NCBI GenBank assembly: GCA_964473245.1
Contig: CAYYOL010000021.1
Span: 1 to 37,470, forward strand
Source of the DNA: CAYZJV01 sp964473245
Lineage (GTDB): Bacteria; Spirochaetota; Spirochaetia; Sphaerochaetales; Sphaerochaetaceae
Reading direction: 5' to 3'
Length of the DNA: 37,470 nt
Shown here: positions 16,665-24,309 of the stretch, piece by piece
Layout of the letters: each line of letters begins with the position of its first letter
Numbering within the stretch: the first letter of the stretch is position 1
Program-made: the position numbers and the translations under genes
The notes under the pieces: generated by a model
Database searches by the model: none
Told to the model about the DNA's origin: nothing
The model's input: the letters and a program-made list of their open reading frames with translations, nothing else

Positions 16665-17304
16665 ATTCGTGGTCGTGGACGATCACCCTCTATTCAGACA
16701 GGGGCTCGTGAGTGTCATAGAGAACAATGCAGACTTTCGCGTTGTCGGTGAAGCCACCGGAATATCGGACGCGATCAATCTGGTGAACGATACCGAGCCC
16801 GATATCATCCTTGTTGACATATCGCTGCATGAGGAGAATGGGCTGGAGTTGGTGAAGACGTTGAAATCGATTCATCCAGATGTGAAGGCTCTCGTGGTCT
16901 CTATGTACGATGAGATAATCTATGCAGCGAGTGCGCTGAAAGCCGGTGCTCGAGGGTATGTCATGAAACAGGAGGCCGCCTCGACGCTCATGGAAGCGAT
17001 AGAGGTCGTGTTGAAGGGGAAGATATACCTCTCTCATGATATGCGTGAGCGATTGCTCGATTCCATGGTGTTTCAGGACAGCAAGCAGGAGATGAATCCC
17101 GTGGAACAGTTGAGTGTTAGGGAGATGGAGGTTCTCCGATTACTCGGTCATGGGTACGGCGTGTCCGAGATCGCCGAGACTCTGAATCTCTCTTCCAAGA
17201 CAATCAATGTGTACCGAGATAACATCAAACATAAACTCTCGATCCCCGATGCCCGTGAATTGCGTAAGTTCGCCATTAAGTGGGTACGGATCAATGAAGG
17301 CTGA
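16648..17304 (+). CDS. NarL/FixJ-family response regulator
   Basis: 218 aa. The receiver domain has acidic pocket DD (11-12), phosphoacceptor Asp57 in IILVDIS and Lys in VMKQEA. The C-terminal LuxR-type helix-turn-helix is LSVREMEVLRLLGHGYGVSE followed by IAETLNLSSKTINVYRDNIK. ATG 16648 is preceded by GAAGGAG and lies inside the kinase gene, which it overlaps by 17 bases, so kinase and regulator are translated together. HisKA_3 kinases partner with NarL regulators, so this is the cognate output. The likely target is the sugar transporter operon that begins 166 bases downstream (inference). Confidence 0.93.
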   Translation: MNRLTKFVVVDDHPLFRQGLVSVIENNADFRVVGEATGISDAINLVNDTEPDIILVDISLHEENGLELVKTLKSIHPDVKALVVSMYDEIIYAASALKAGARGYVMKQEAASTLMEAIEVVLKGKIYLSHDMRERLLDSMVFQDSKQEMNPVEQLSVREMEVLRLLGHGYGVSEIAETLNLSSKTINVYRDNIKHKLSIPDARELRKFAIKWVRINEG

Positions 17305-17352
17305 CTTTCCGAAACCTAGGACATAACACCTATACAAAATCTAGACATATGC

Positions 17353-17379
17353 CTACTTTCGGTCCCGAGTGACCGGTAG
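17353..17379 (+). repeat. Imperfect inverted repeat between response regulator and transporter operon
   Basis: CTAC-TTT-CGGTC (17353-17364) pairs with GACCGGTAG (17371-17379) with a three-base bulge and a six-base loop. It could terminate the regulator transcript or be the response regulator's binding site upstream of the binding-protein gene. No T-tract follows. Confidence 0.4.
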
Positions 17380-17470
17380 TAGCATTGAGACACGCGGGGA
17401 GAACTCGACAGTTCCGCCGCACGAAACGAATTCAGATGCCTTATGGCACATACATGAAGGAGGAAAGTGT

Positions 17471-18811
17471 ATGAAACGGAAACTGGGTATTATGGTTTGT
17501 CTGTTGCTGATCGTCAGCCTCAGCCTACCGCTGTTCTCCGCAGGACAGCAGGAGGAGGGATCGAAGGTCATCAATCTCTGGAGTTTCACCGATGAAGTTC
17601 CAAACATGCTCGAGAAGTACAAGGAGTTGAATCCCGACTTCGATTACGAAATCAACACGACCATCATCGCAACGACCGATGGTGCGTATCAGCCAGCTCT
17701 GGACCAGGCACTCATGAGTGGTGGATCGAACGCTCCCGATATCTATGCTGCGGAGGCCGCATTCGTGCTGAAGTACACACAAGGTGATGCTTCTTCATTT
17801 GCAGCACCGTACAAGAGTTTGGGTATCGATGTAGATGCAAAGCTGAAAGAAGCGGATATCGCACAGTACACCGTTGATATCGGGACAAACACCAATGGTG
17901 AGCTCGTCGGTCTTGGGTATCAGGCAACCGGTGGTGCGCTGATCTATCGTCGCTCTATTGCCAAGGATGTGTGGGGAACCGATGATCCTGCAGTGATCGG
18001 ATCGAAGGTTGGACCAGGCTGGGACAAATTCTTTGCAGCAGCTGAACAGCTCCGGGCAAAAGGATACGGAATCCTCTCTGGTGATGGCGATCTCTGGCAT
18101 GCAATCGAAGGCGCATCCGAAAAGGGATGGATCGTCGATGGTAAGCTCTTCATCGACCCCGATCGTGAAGCATTCCTCGACATGGCCAAGATGATGAAAG
18201 ACAAAGACTACATGAACGACACCCGTGACTGGACCGATTCATGGTTTGCCGACATGAAGGATGCTGGTGAGAAGCCGATATTTGGATTCTTCGGCCCTGC
18301 ATGGTTGATCAACTATGTCATGGCTGGAAACTCAGGTGGAACCAAGCCTGGTGAAGGCACCTACGGGGACTGGGCAGTCTGTGAACCTCCCGAAGGATTC
18401 TTCTGGGGCGGAACATGGGTTCTTGCCAACAAGGATAGCAAGCACAAGGAAGTTATCGGCGATATCATCGAGTGGATCACACTCGACAGTTCCGAGACAG
18501 GACTACAGTACTACTGGGCAAATGGAACCTTGTCAGGCCCTGGTGGAACCAAGGATACCGTTGCTAGTGGCACCGTCATGGAGAAGTCGGACGGAACACT
18601 CGATTTCCTCGGCGGACAGAATATGTTCGATGTATTCGTACCTGCAGGACAGTTCGCAACTGGTCGCAACAAGCACCAGTACGACGAAACAATCAATATG
18701 TACTGGAGAGATCAGGTTCGTGAGTATACTGCTGGAAACAAGTCTCGAGCACAGACAATCGCAGACTTCAAGCAGGTCGTGAAGGATAACTTGGATATCG
18801 ATGCACACTGA
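17471..18811 (+). CDS. ABC transporter sugar-binding protein (family 1, CUT1)
   Basis: 446 aa. The signal peptide MKRKLGIMVCLLLIVSLSLP ends at LFSAGQQ with no lipobox, so the protein is probably free in the periplasm or anchored only by an uncleaved signal. The mature part begins INLWSFTDEVPNMLEKYKEL, the standard opening of CUT1 binding proteins. GFFGPAWLINYVMAG and GTWVLANKDSKHKE are typical of the later lobes. It binds an oligosaccharide or glycoside and delivers it to the two permeases downstream. GGAGG just ahead of ATG 17471 fixes the start; a longer frame to 17369 lacks a site. A strong hairpin follows the gene. Substrate is probably the GH3 enzyme's glycoside. Confidence 0.9.
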   Translation: MKRKLGIMVCLLLIVSLSLPLFSAGQQEEGSKVINLWSFTDEVPNMLEKYKELNPDFDYEINTTIIATTDGAYQPALDQALMSGGSNAPDIYAAEAAFVLKYTQGDASSFAAPYKSLGIDVDAKLKEADIAQYTVDIGTNTNGELVGLGYQATGGALIYRRSIAKDVWGTDDPAVIGSKVGPGWDKFFAAAEQLRAKGYGILSGDGDLWHAIEGASEKGWIVDGKLFIDPDREAFLDMAKMMKDKDYMNDTRDWTDSWFADMKDAGEKPIFGFFGPAWLINYVMAGNSGGTKPGEGTYGDWAVCEPPEGFFWGGTWVLANKDSKHKEVIGDIIEWITLDSSETGLQYYWANGTLSGPGGTKDTVASGTVMEKSDGTLDFLGGQNMFDVFVPAGQFATGRNKHQYDETINMYWRDQVREYTAGNKSRAQTIADFKQVVKDNLDIDAH

Positions 18812-18825
18812 TCATTGATTACCGA

Positions 18826-18852
18826 ATGTGGGCGGACTGGTTCCGCCCACAT
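18826..18852 (+). terminator. Hairpin between binding-protein and permease genes
   Basis: A perfect 11-bp stem, ATGTGGGCGGA (18826-18836) with TCCGCCCACAT (18842-18852), loop CTGGT, no T-run. In binding-protein operons such a hairpin typically lets the binding protein be made in excess of the permeases by protecting the upstream mRNA or partly ending transcription. Confidence 0.7.
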
Positions 18853-18938
18853 GTGTATGTGATGCACTGCAAGGGTAGACAACTCTGTATGGCAGATTCA
18901 TGATGGAGAGCACAACAAACCTGTGGAGGTAACGGAAC

Positions 18939-19910
18939 ATGCAGCGCAAGACCATTAGCTATGCAAAATATGGGTATTTCTTCTCCATACCTTTCGTGCT
19001 GGCTTTTCTCATCTTTAATCTCTATCCGCTCATCTACACCACGGTAATCGGCTTCACCGATTTACGTGGGCTTATGAGGACGGATATAAACATCCTAGAA
19101 AATCCATTGGACAACTTCCGAGCCGTGTTGTCGAGCCCGTTGTTCCAACGGTCGCTTTCGAACACAGCTATCATCTGGATTTTTAACTTCATTCCTCAGA
19201 TAGTCATTGCCTTGTTGCTGACCGCTTGGTTCACGAATCGACATCTGAAGATCAGAGCGCAGGGCATATTCAAGGTGCTCATCTACATGCCGAACATCAT
19301 AACAGCAGCAACCATTGCTCTTCTGTTCTATTCTCTATTCGGGTATCCGAAAGGACCGGTGAATGATCTGCTTCTCGGTCTAGGGTTCATCGACCAGCCA
19401 CTGAATTTCCACTTACAGCGATGGACAGCAAGGGGAGTCGTTGCATTCATTCAGTTCTGGATGTGGTACGGCCATAGTATGATTATTCTCATCGCTGGTG
19501 TGCTCGGTATCAATCCGACTTTGTTCGAAGCTGCAGAGATCGACGGTGCCTCTGCTACACAGATCTTCTTCCGTATCACACTACCACGGTTGAAGACCAT
19601 TGTGCTCTACACACTCGTCACCAGCGCGATTGGTGGCCTACAGATGTTCGATATTCCACGACTGTTCCTCCTAGGAGGACCGGATAACGCCACTATTACA
19701 GCAACGGTGTATATCTACAACCAAGCATTCAGTGGTAGCTACTTGTACAACCGAGCCGCCGCAGCAAGTCTTATTCTGTTCGTCATCATTGCCATACTAT
19801 CTGCAATCCTTTTCTATGTCATGCGTGACCGAGATCTCGTTCGACAAAGGAAACGAGAGCGTCAGATGCGCCGTGATGCGCGAGCTAGAGCTCGGGAGGT
19901 GGCAGTATGA
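18939..19910 (+). CDS. ABC sugar transporter permease, MalF-like
   Basis: 323 aa inner-membrane protein with six predicted helices. The EAA loop that docks the ATPase is EAAEIDGASATQIFFRITLP near residue 196. The N-terminus (YGYFFSIPFVLAFLIFNLYP) is typical of CUT1 first permeases. The C-terminus ends in a run of Arg-rich residues (QRKRERQMRRDARAR), an unusually long basic tail facing the cytoplasm. GGAGG precedes ATG 18939. The stop overlaps the start of the second permease in an ATGA, so the two are made in equal amounts. Confidence 0.93.
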   Translation: MQRKTISYAKYGYFFSIPFVLAFLIFNLYPLIYTTVIGFTDLRGLMRTDINILENPLDNFRAVLSSPLFQRSLSNTAIIWIFNFIPQIVIALLLTAWFTNRHLKIRAQGIFKVLIYMPNIITAATIALLFYSLFGYPKGPVNDLLLGLGFIDQPLNFHLQRWTARGVVAFIQFWMWYGHSMIILIAGVLGINPTLFEAAEIDGASATQIFFRITLPRLKTIVLYTLVTSAIGGLQMFDIPRLFLLGGPDNATITATVYIYNQAFSGSYLYNRAAAASLILFVIIAILSAILFYVMRDRDLVRQRKRERQMRRDARARAREVAV

Positions 19911-20755
19911 ACGAGAGTATGAGCAAGTCGAGACAAGTATACAAAGTCATCATCTATATCGTGTGTACGTTCCTTGCAATCCTGAGCATCTTTCCTTTCT
20001 GGATCATGTTTATGAATGCAACTCGGAGTACATTCCAGATACAGCAGAATTCGATCGGTCTGGTGCCTTCCACGTTTCTCATGAGCAACTACAAGATTCT
20101 CATGGGTAAGACCTTTAACCCAATCACCGGGTTTATCAACTCCATGCTGATCTCTTCCGGTGCGACATTGGGAGCGGTCTACTTCTCCTCATTGACCGCC
20201 TATGCACTCGTTGCCTATAGCTGGAAGCTGAGACAACCCTTTTTCACCTTTATCATGGCAGTGCTCATGATCCCCACTCAGGTGAACGCCATCGGATTCT
20301 ATCAGTTTATGTACAGAATCGATTGGACCAACAGTCTGTGGCCTCTGATATTGCCTGCCATTGCCACGCCCGCTGTGGTGTTCTTTATGCGGCAGTATCT
20401 TCTTGCCACCCTCTCGTTGGACATTGTCGATTCCGCGAGGATAGACGGTGCGAAGGAGCTCTACACATTCAACAGGATAATCCTTCCGATCATGAAGCCG
20501 GCAATCGCGACACAGGCGATTTTCCAGTTCGTGTTCCACTGGAACCAGTTGTTCCTTCCTCTGATTCTTCTGACGAACAACAGTAAATACACCATGCCCA
20601 TTATGGTGAGTCTGCTCAGGGGGGATATCTATAAAACAGAATATGGTTCTGTCTATCTTGGCCTCTCCATGACGGTGTTACCGCTGTTCATCGTCTACTT
20701 CTTGTTATCGAAATACATCATCGCTGGAGTCGCACTTGGTGCGCTGAAAGAGTAG
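19907..20755 (+). CDS. ABC sugar transporter permease, MalG-like
   Basis: 282 aa with six predicted helices. The EAA loop reads DSARIDGAKELYTFNRIILP near residue 180. PFWIMFMNATRS after the first helix and the C-terminal AGVALGALKE are typical of MalG-type permeases. It forms the heterodimeric channel with the preceding MalF-like protein. The start is fixed by the ATGA overlap. No ATPase gene follows; the next gene is the GH3 glycosidase, ten bases away. The complex must therefore borrow an ATPase of the MsmK/UgpC type encoded elsewhere. Confidence 0.93.
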   Translation: MNESMSKSRQVYKVIIYIVCTFLAILSIFPFWIMFMNATRSTFQIQQNSIGLVPSTFLMSNYKILMGKTFNPITGFINSMLISSGATLGAVYFSSLTAYALVAYSWKLRQPFFTFIMAVLMIPTQVNAIGFYQFMYRIDWTNSLWPLILPAIATPAVVFFMRQYLLATLSLDIVDSARIDGAKELYTFNRIILPIMKPAIATQAIFQFVFHWNQLFLPLILLTNNSKYTMPIMVSLLRGDIYKTEYGSVYLGLSMTVLPLFIVYFLLSKYIIAGVALGALKE

Positions 20756-20765
20756 GGGGTACTCA

Positions 20766-23117
20766 ATGAATTCCGATCGGCAACGAGCATTGGACTTGCT
20801 GCGTGACATGACTTTAGATGAGAAGATAGCTCAACTTGTTGCCGCGTGGTTGATCATTTCGGATGACGGTTCATTCGCAGTGAAGGAGATTGTGTTCACG
20901 AACAAGAAGCCGGTACACGATCGTGAGGTCGTGTTAGGATACGGTATTGGACAATTGACTCGTCCATTTGGCACACGGTCTCAGAATCCACGATCTGTAG
21001 CGAAAGGGGTAAACGAGATACAGCGTTATCTCATTGGGCGAACCCGATTGGGGATTCCTGCCATGCTCCATGAAGAGTGCCTGACAGGAGCCATGGTTCC
21101 CGGAGCCACGGTCTTCCCCTCAAGTCTTAATGCAGGAGCTACATGGGATACAAGCCTGATGCATAAGGTCGCTGCAGTGATTGGTGACGAAATGCGCTCT
21201 CTTGGCGTGCACCAAGGGTTGGCTCCAGTACTCGATGTGGCTCGTGATGCACGCTGGGGCAGGCTCGAGGAGACCTATGGTGAGGATCCCTATCTTGCCG
21301 GGAGCATGGGGCTCTCCTATGTATTAGGACTGCAAGGGCCACAACGCATGCCATTGGCGACGTTGAAGCATTTTATCGGACACTCATTCAGCGAGGGGGG
21401 GAGAAACCACGCTCCGGTACACGTTGGCATGCGAGAGTTATTGAATGTGTTCGGCCTCCCGTTCGAGATGGTGATCAGAGGGGGGAGTCCTGGGGCGGTC
21501 ATGCCTGCCTATCACGATATCGATGGTGATCCCTGTTCCGGTTCTCGCCAATTACTGTATGACTTGCTGAAAAAGCAGTGGGGGTTCGACGGACTTGTTG
21601 TAGCCGACTATGAGGCTCCGATTCAGCTATTCAAGGATCATCATATCGCATCCGATCCTGCTGAAGCTGCGGCTATGGCCGTGCATGCCGGTATGGATCT
21701 GGAGCTTCCGAGTAGCTCCTGCTTCAAGGATGGTCTGCATGAGGCCGTCGATCGGGGGCTTATAGATATTGCAGAGATTGACAATGCTGTGCTTCGTATG
21801 CTTCAGGAAAAATTCCGTCAAGGTATCTTCGATCACCCATTCATTGAGGTGGATGCGATCGAGTTGAACTCGCATGCACATCATGAACTCGCAGTCGAGG
21901 CTGCGCAGAAGTCGTTGGTGTTGCTTAAAAATGATGGAACGCTTCCTCTGGATCGTTCGAAGCGGATTGCTGTCGTGGGACCACTGGCCAGCCACCCAAA
22001 TGCCATGTACAACGGGTACTCTCCGCCGATTCATCTACGGGGAACTGAAGGCGATATGGATATCGTGCCCAAGTTATCTTTGACGATTGAGCAGGCAATG
22101 AGGCAGTTTGCGAAAGGTAGTAGCATTACCTACAGCGAAGGGTGCGTTCTGTTTGAGGAGTCGTTTGGTCAAGCGATATTCTTCCCTGGAGATGTGAAGG
22201 AGCAAGACGAAAATCTCCAGGGTGTGAGTATGGACACCGATAGAATCGGTGCTGCTGTGAAGGCGGCTAATAAAGCAGATGCAGTGGTAGCGGTCGTCGG
22301 TGATATGGCTGGACTTTTCCAACAGGGAACTGTCGGTGAAGGTTCCGATACCACGACTCTGCAACTACCTGGTGTGCAGCAGCAGATGCTTGATGCGCTA
22401 CTCGATACAGGGAAGCCGGTGGTGGTTGTGCTCGTCAGTGGTCGTCCCTATGTGCTCGGCAGAGCAGATGAGGAGGCTGCTGCCATACTGGCAGCCTGGC
22501 TCCCCGGAGAGGGTGGAGGAGAGGCCATTGCAGGTACGCTGTATGGTAAGTATGCACCAGGTGGAAGAACACCAGTCTCATTTCCGCTGAGTGCAGGAGC
22601 TATGCCCTATTTTTACAACCATGTGAAGAAGGCATCTGGATTGCCACGACAGCGAGAGTTTGGTGCACGATACCCGTTCGGTTTCGGACTATCCTATACG
22701 CAATTCTCCTACCATGATATCACACTTGAGAGTGACAGTATTCCGTCGAACGGAGAGATGAATCTCTCTGTCACGGTGAAGAACACGGGAAGTATGGCCG
22801 GTGACGATGTGGTTCAGTTGTACATTCGCGATCATTGCGCATCGATCGTACGACCCATTCTCGAACTGAAAGGGTTTGCCCGTGTTTCACTCGAACCAAA
22901 GAAACGGGCACGAATTCATTTCACCATTCCTGTCGATGTCTGCTCTTTTGTATTGGACATGAATACACGGGTGGTGGAACCGGGTACATTTTCATTGAGT
23001 ATTGGCCGTTCCTCCGAAGATCTTATCTGGACGCAAGAAGTGGTGGTGACCGGCAATACGCGAGTTCTCGATGGTGCCTGGAAAACACAAACAGTTACCA
23101 GTATAGAGCCGATATAA
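20766..23117 (+). CDS. Glycoside hydrolase family 3, beta-glucosidase or beta-xylosidase
   Basis: 783 aa, three domains. The N-terminal TIM barrel holds RWGRLEETYGEDPYLAG (~158) and the nucleophile Asp281 in LVVADYEA. The alpha/beta sandwich has AVVGPLASHP and the acid/base region VGEGSDTTTLQLPG (~525). A C-terminal FnIII-like domain begins near QFSYHDITLESD. No signal peptide is visible, so it hydrolyses imported oligosaccharides in the cytoplasm. Family 3 retaining enzymes release glucose or xylose from non-reducing ends. It is the last gene of the transporter operon, ten bases after the second permease, and a hairpin at 23143-23173 follows. Glucosidase and xylosidase cannot be separated from sequence alone. 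Confidence 0.92.
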   Translation: MNSDRQRALDLLRDMTLDEKIAQLVAAWLIISDDGSFAVKEIVFTNKKPVHDREVVLGYGIGQLTRPFGTRSQNPRSVAKGVNEIQRYLIGRTRLGIPAMLHEECLTGAMVPGATVFPSSLNAGATWDTSLMHKVAAVIGDEMRSLGVHQGLAPVLDVARDARWGRLEETYGEDPYLAGSMGLSYVLGLQGPQRMPLATLKHFIGHSFSEGGRNHAPVHVGMRELLNVFGLPFEMVIRGGSPGAVMPAYHDIDGDPCSGSRQLLYDLLKKQWGFDGLVVADYEAPIQLFKDHHIASDPAEAAAMAVHAGMDLELPSSSCFKDGLHEAVDRGLIDIAEIDNAVLRMLQEKFRQGIFDHPFIEVDAIELNSHAHHELAVEAAQKSLVLLKNDGTLPLDRSKRIAVVGPLASHPNAMYNGYSPPIHLRGTEGDMDIVPKLSLTIEQAMRQFAKGSSITYSEGCVLFEESFGQAIFFPGDVKEQDENLQGVSMDTDRIGAAVKAANKADAVVAVVGDMAGLFQQGTVGEGSDTTTLQLPGVQQQMLDALLDTGKPVVVVLVSGRPYVLGRADEEAAAILAAWLPGEGGGEAIAGTLYGKYAPGGRTPVSFPLSAGAMPYFYNHVKKASGLPRQREFGARYPFGFGLSYTQFSYHDITLESDSIPSNGEMNLSVTVKNTGSMAGDDVVQLYIRDHCASIVRPILELKGFARVSLEPKKRARIHFTIPVDVCSFVLDMNTRVVEPGTFSLSIGRSSEDLIWTQEVVVTGNTRVLDGAWKTQTVTSIEPI

Positions 23118-23142
23118 CACCATACCGACTCATAACCTCCTT

Positions 23143-23173
23143 CTGCCGCTTGGGACTCGTTCCTGGGCGGCAG
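23143..23173 (+). terminator. Terminator-like hairpin after the GH3 gene
   Basis: CTGCCGC (23143-23149) with GCGGCAG (23167-23173), continued inward with three G-U and three Watson-Crick pairs to a CTCGT loop, 13 pairs in all. TTCTTC follows, a weak T-tract. It closes the transporter/glycosidase operon. Confidence 0.65.
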
Positions 23174-23200
23174 TTCTTCGTAGGGGACTTGCAATGCATC

Positions 23201-23238
23201 TTGACAAAAGTATTGCACAACATTATGTTGTGAACAAT
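23201..23238 (+). promoter_or_regulatory. gpx-ohrR promoter with OhrR-type operator over the -10 box
   Basis: A perfect TTGACA (23201-23206), 17 bases, TATGTT (23224-23229). An 8-bp perfect inverted repeat, CACAACAT (23216-23223) and ATGTTGTG (23225-23232), is centred on base 23224 and covers the -10 box. ATTG and CAAT flank it. This is the right size and place for a MarR/OhrR dimer, whose gene is second in the operon. Confidence 0.6.
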
Positions 23239-23277
23239 ATAAAAATGCGTAAAGCATACACATGACTAGGAGATACC

Positions 23278-23757
23278 ATGAAAAAGACAGTATACGAATT
23301 TACCGCCAAGAAGAATAACGGAGAAGAGCTCGCCTTTTCCGATTTTCGGAACAGACCTATTCTGATCGTGAACACAGCAAGCAAATGTGGATTCACTGGA
23401 CAATACGCCGGTCTAGAGTCCTTGCATAAAGAGTACGGCCCCCAGGGGCTGGTAGTCATTGGATTCCCCTGTGACCAGTTCGCCCATCAGGAACCTGGCA
23501 ACGATGAAGAGATTGCACAATTCTGTTCATTGAACTATGGCGTCACCTTCCAACTCATGAAGAAGATAGAAGTGAACGGTAGGGGGACACATCCACTCTA
23601 CGATTGGTTGAAAAAACAGGCTCCCGGAGCACTCGGGTCTTCGGTGAAGTGGAATTTTACAAAATTCCTCGTATCCTCCGATGGGGCAACGGTAAAACGG
23701 TTTGCTCCCACCGTTGAACCAGAAGACCTGAAAGGGGATATCGAACAGGAGTTGTAA
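23278..23757 (+). CDS. Glutathione peroxidase-family thiol peroxidase
   Basis: 159 aa, thioredoxin fold. The peroxidatic residue is Cys37 (NTASKCGFTGQY) and not selenocysteine. GFPCDQF holds Cys65, and QFCSLNYGVTF holds Cys83 in the position of the resolving cysteine of thioredoxin-dependent members. KWNFTKFLV carries the Trp/Asn of the catalytic tetrad. It would reduce organic hydroperoxides and H2O2 using thioredoxin in the cytoplasm. AGGAG precedes the ATG. Its stop overlaps the start of the MarR/OhrR gene by one base (TAATG), making a two-gene operon under the operator at 23216-23232. Confidence 0.92.
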   Translation: MKKTVYEFTAKKNNGEELAFSDFRNRPILIVNTASKCGFTGQYAGLESLHKEYGPQGLVVIGFPCDQFAHQEPGNDEEIAQFCSLNYGVTFQLMKKIEVNGRGTHPLYDWLKKQAPGALGSSVKWNFTKFLVSSDGATVKRFAPTVEPEDLKGDIEQEL

Positions 23758-24224
23758 TGGCACACGAATCTTTGTTGATTGAGAACCAGATCTGTTTCCG
23801 CATCTACTCACTGGAACGGGCAATACAGCAAGCCTATAAACCGCTGCTTGATGATCTCGGTATCACCTACCCACAGTACTTGGTGCTCCTTGTGTTGTGG
23901 GAGAAAAAGGAGGTGACGGTGGGACAGCTCTGCGAAGTACTCGGTCTCGATACAGGAACAATTTCTCCCCTAGTGAAGCGGATGGAGAAGAAAGGACTTG
24001 TTACTAGGAACCGCCTCCCTAGCGATGAGAGAACGGTGCTGATCTCACTGAGTGGTGAGGGGGTGAAGTTGGAGGAGAAGGCACGTTCGATTCCGAGAGG
24101 TCTTGGTAAGTGTCTATTCGGTAATCTGAAAGAAGAGCAGGTCGAGAAGGCATATGCGCACCTTCGTTCTGTGCTTGACGACACACTGAAGGCTGTTCGG
24201 AACTCATGTATTCCTAAAGAGTGA
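23757..24224 (+). CDS. MarR-family peroxide-sensing repressor, OhrR-like
   Basis: 155 aa winged-helix dimer. Cys13 in NQICFRIYSLERAIQQAYKP occupies the place of the reactive Cys of one-cysteine OhrR proteins (Cys15 in Bacillus). Tyr16 and the following helix also fit. The recognition helix lies in LGLDTGTISPLVKRMEKKG (~60-78), the wing in RLPSDERTVLISLS with the family's DxR motif. When the Cys is oxidised by an organic hydroperoxide the repressor releases DNA. It is encoded with its probable target, gpx, and probably controls its own promoter. An ohr gene is not present here. General MarR function is certain, the OhrR assignment rests on the Cys and context. Confidence 0.88.
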   Translation: MAHESLLIENQICFRIYSLERAIQQAYKPLLDDLGITYPQYLVLLVLWEKKEVTVGQLCEVLGLDTGTISPLVKRMEKKGLVTRNRLPSDERTVLISLSGEGVKLEEKARSIPRGLGKCLFGNLKEEQVEKAYAHLRSVLDDTLKAVRNSCIPKE

Positions 24225-24263
24225 AGGGTAGCAGGGAAAATAGGTTTTCCACACAGCTACCTT
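24225..24263 (+). terminator. Two-tier hairpin after the MarR gene
   Basis: Outer stem AGGGTAGC/GCTACCTT (24225-24232 and 24256-24263, one G-U pair) encloses a perfect inner stem GGAAAA/TTTTCC (24235-24240 and 24245-24250) with loop TAGG. It is likely the end of the gpx-ohrR transcript. A TGATATGCT extended -10 at 24265-24273 directly after it may start the next gene. Confidence 0.55.
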
Positions 24264-24309
24264 GTGATATGCTTTGAGCGAATTTGTGCTGACAAAAAGG
24301 AGATGCTAA

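Noticed and set aside
23278..23757. Selenoprotein form of glutathione peroxidase
   Set aside because: The catalytic codon is TGT (Cys37), with no in-frame TGA.
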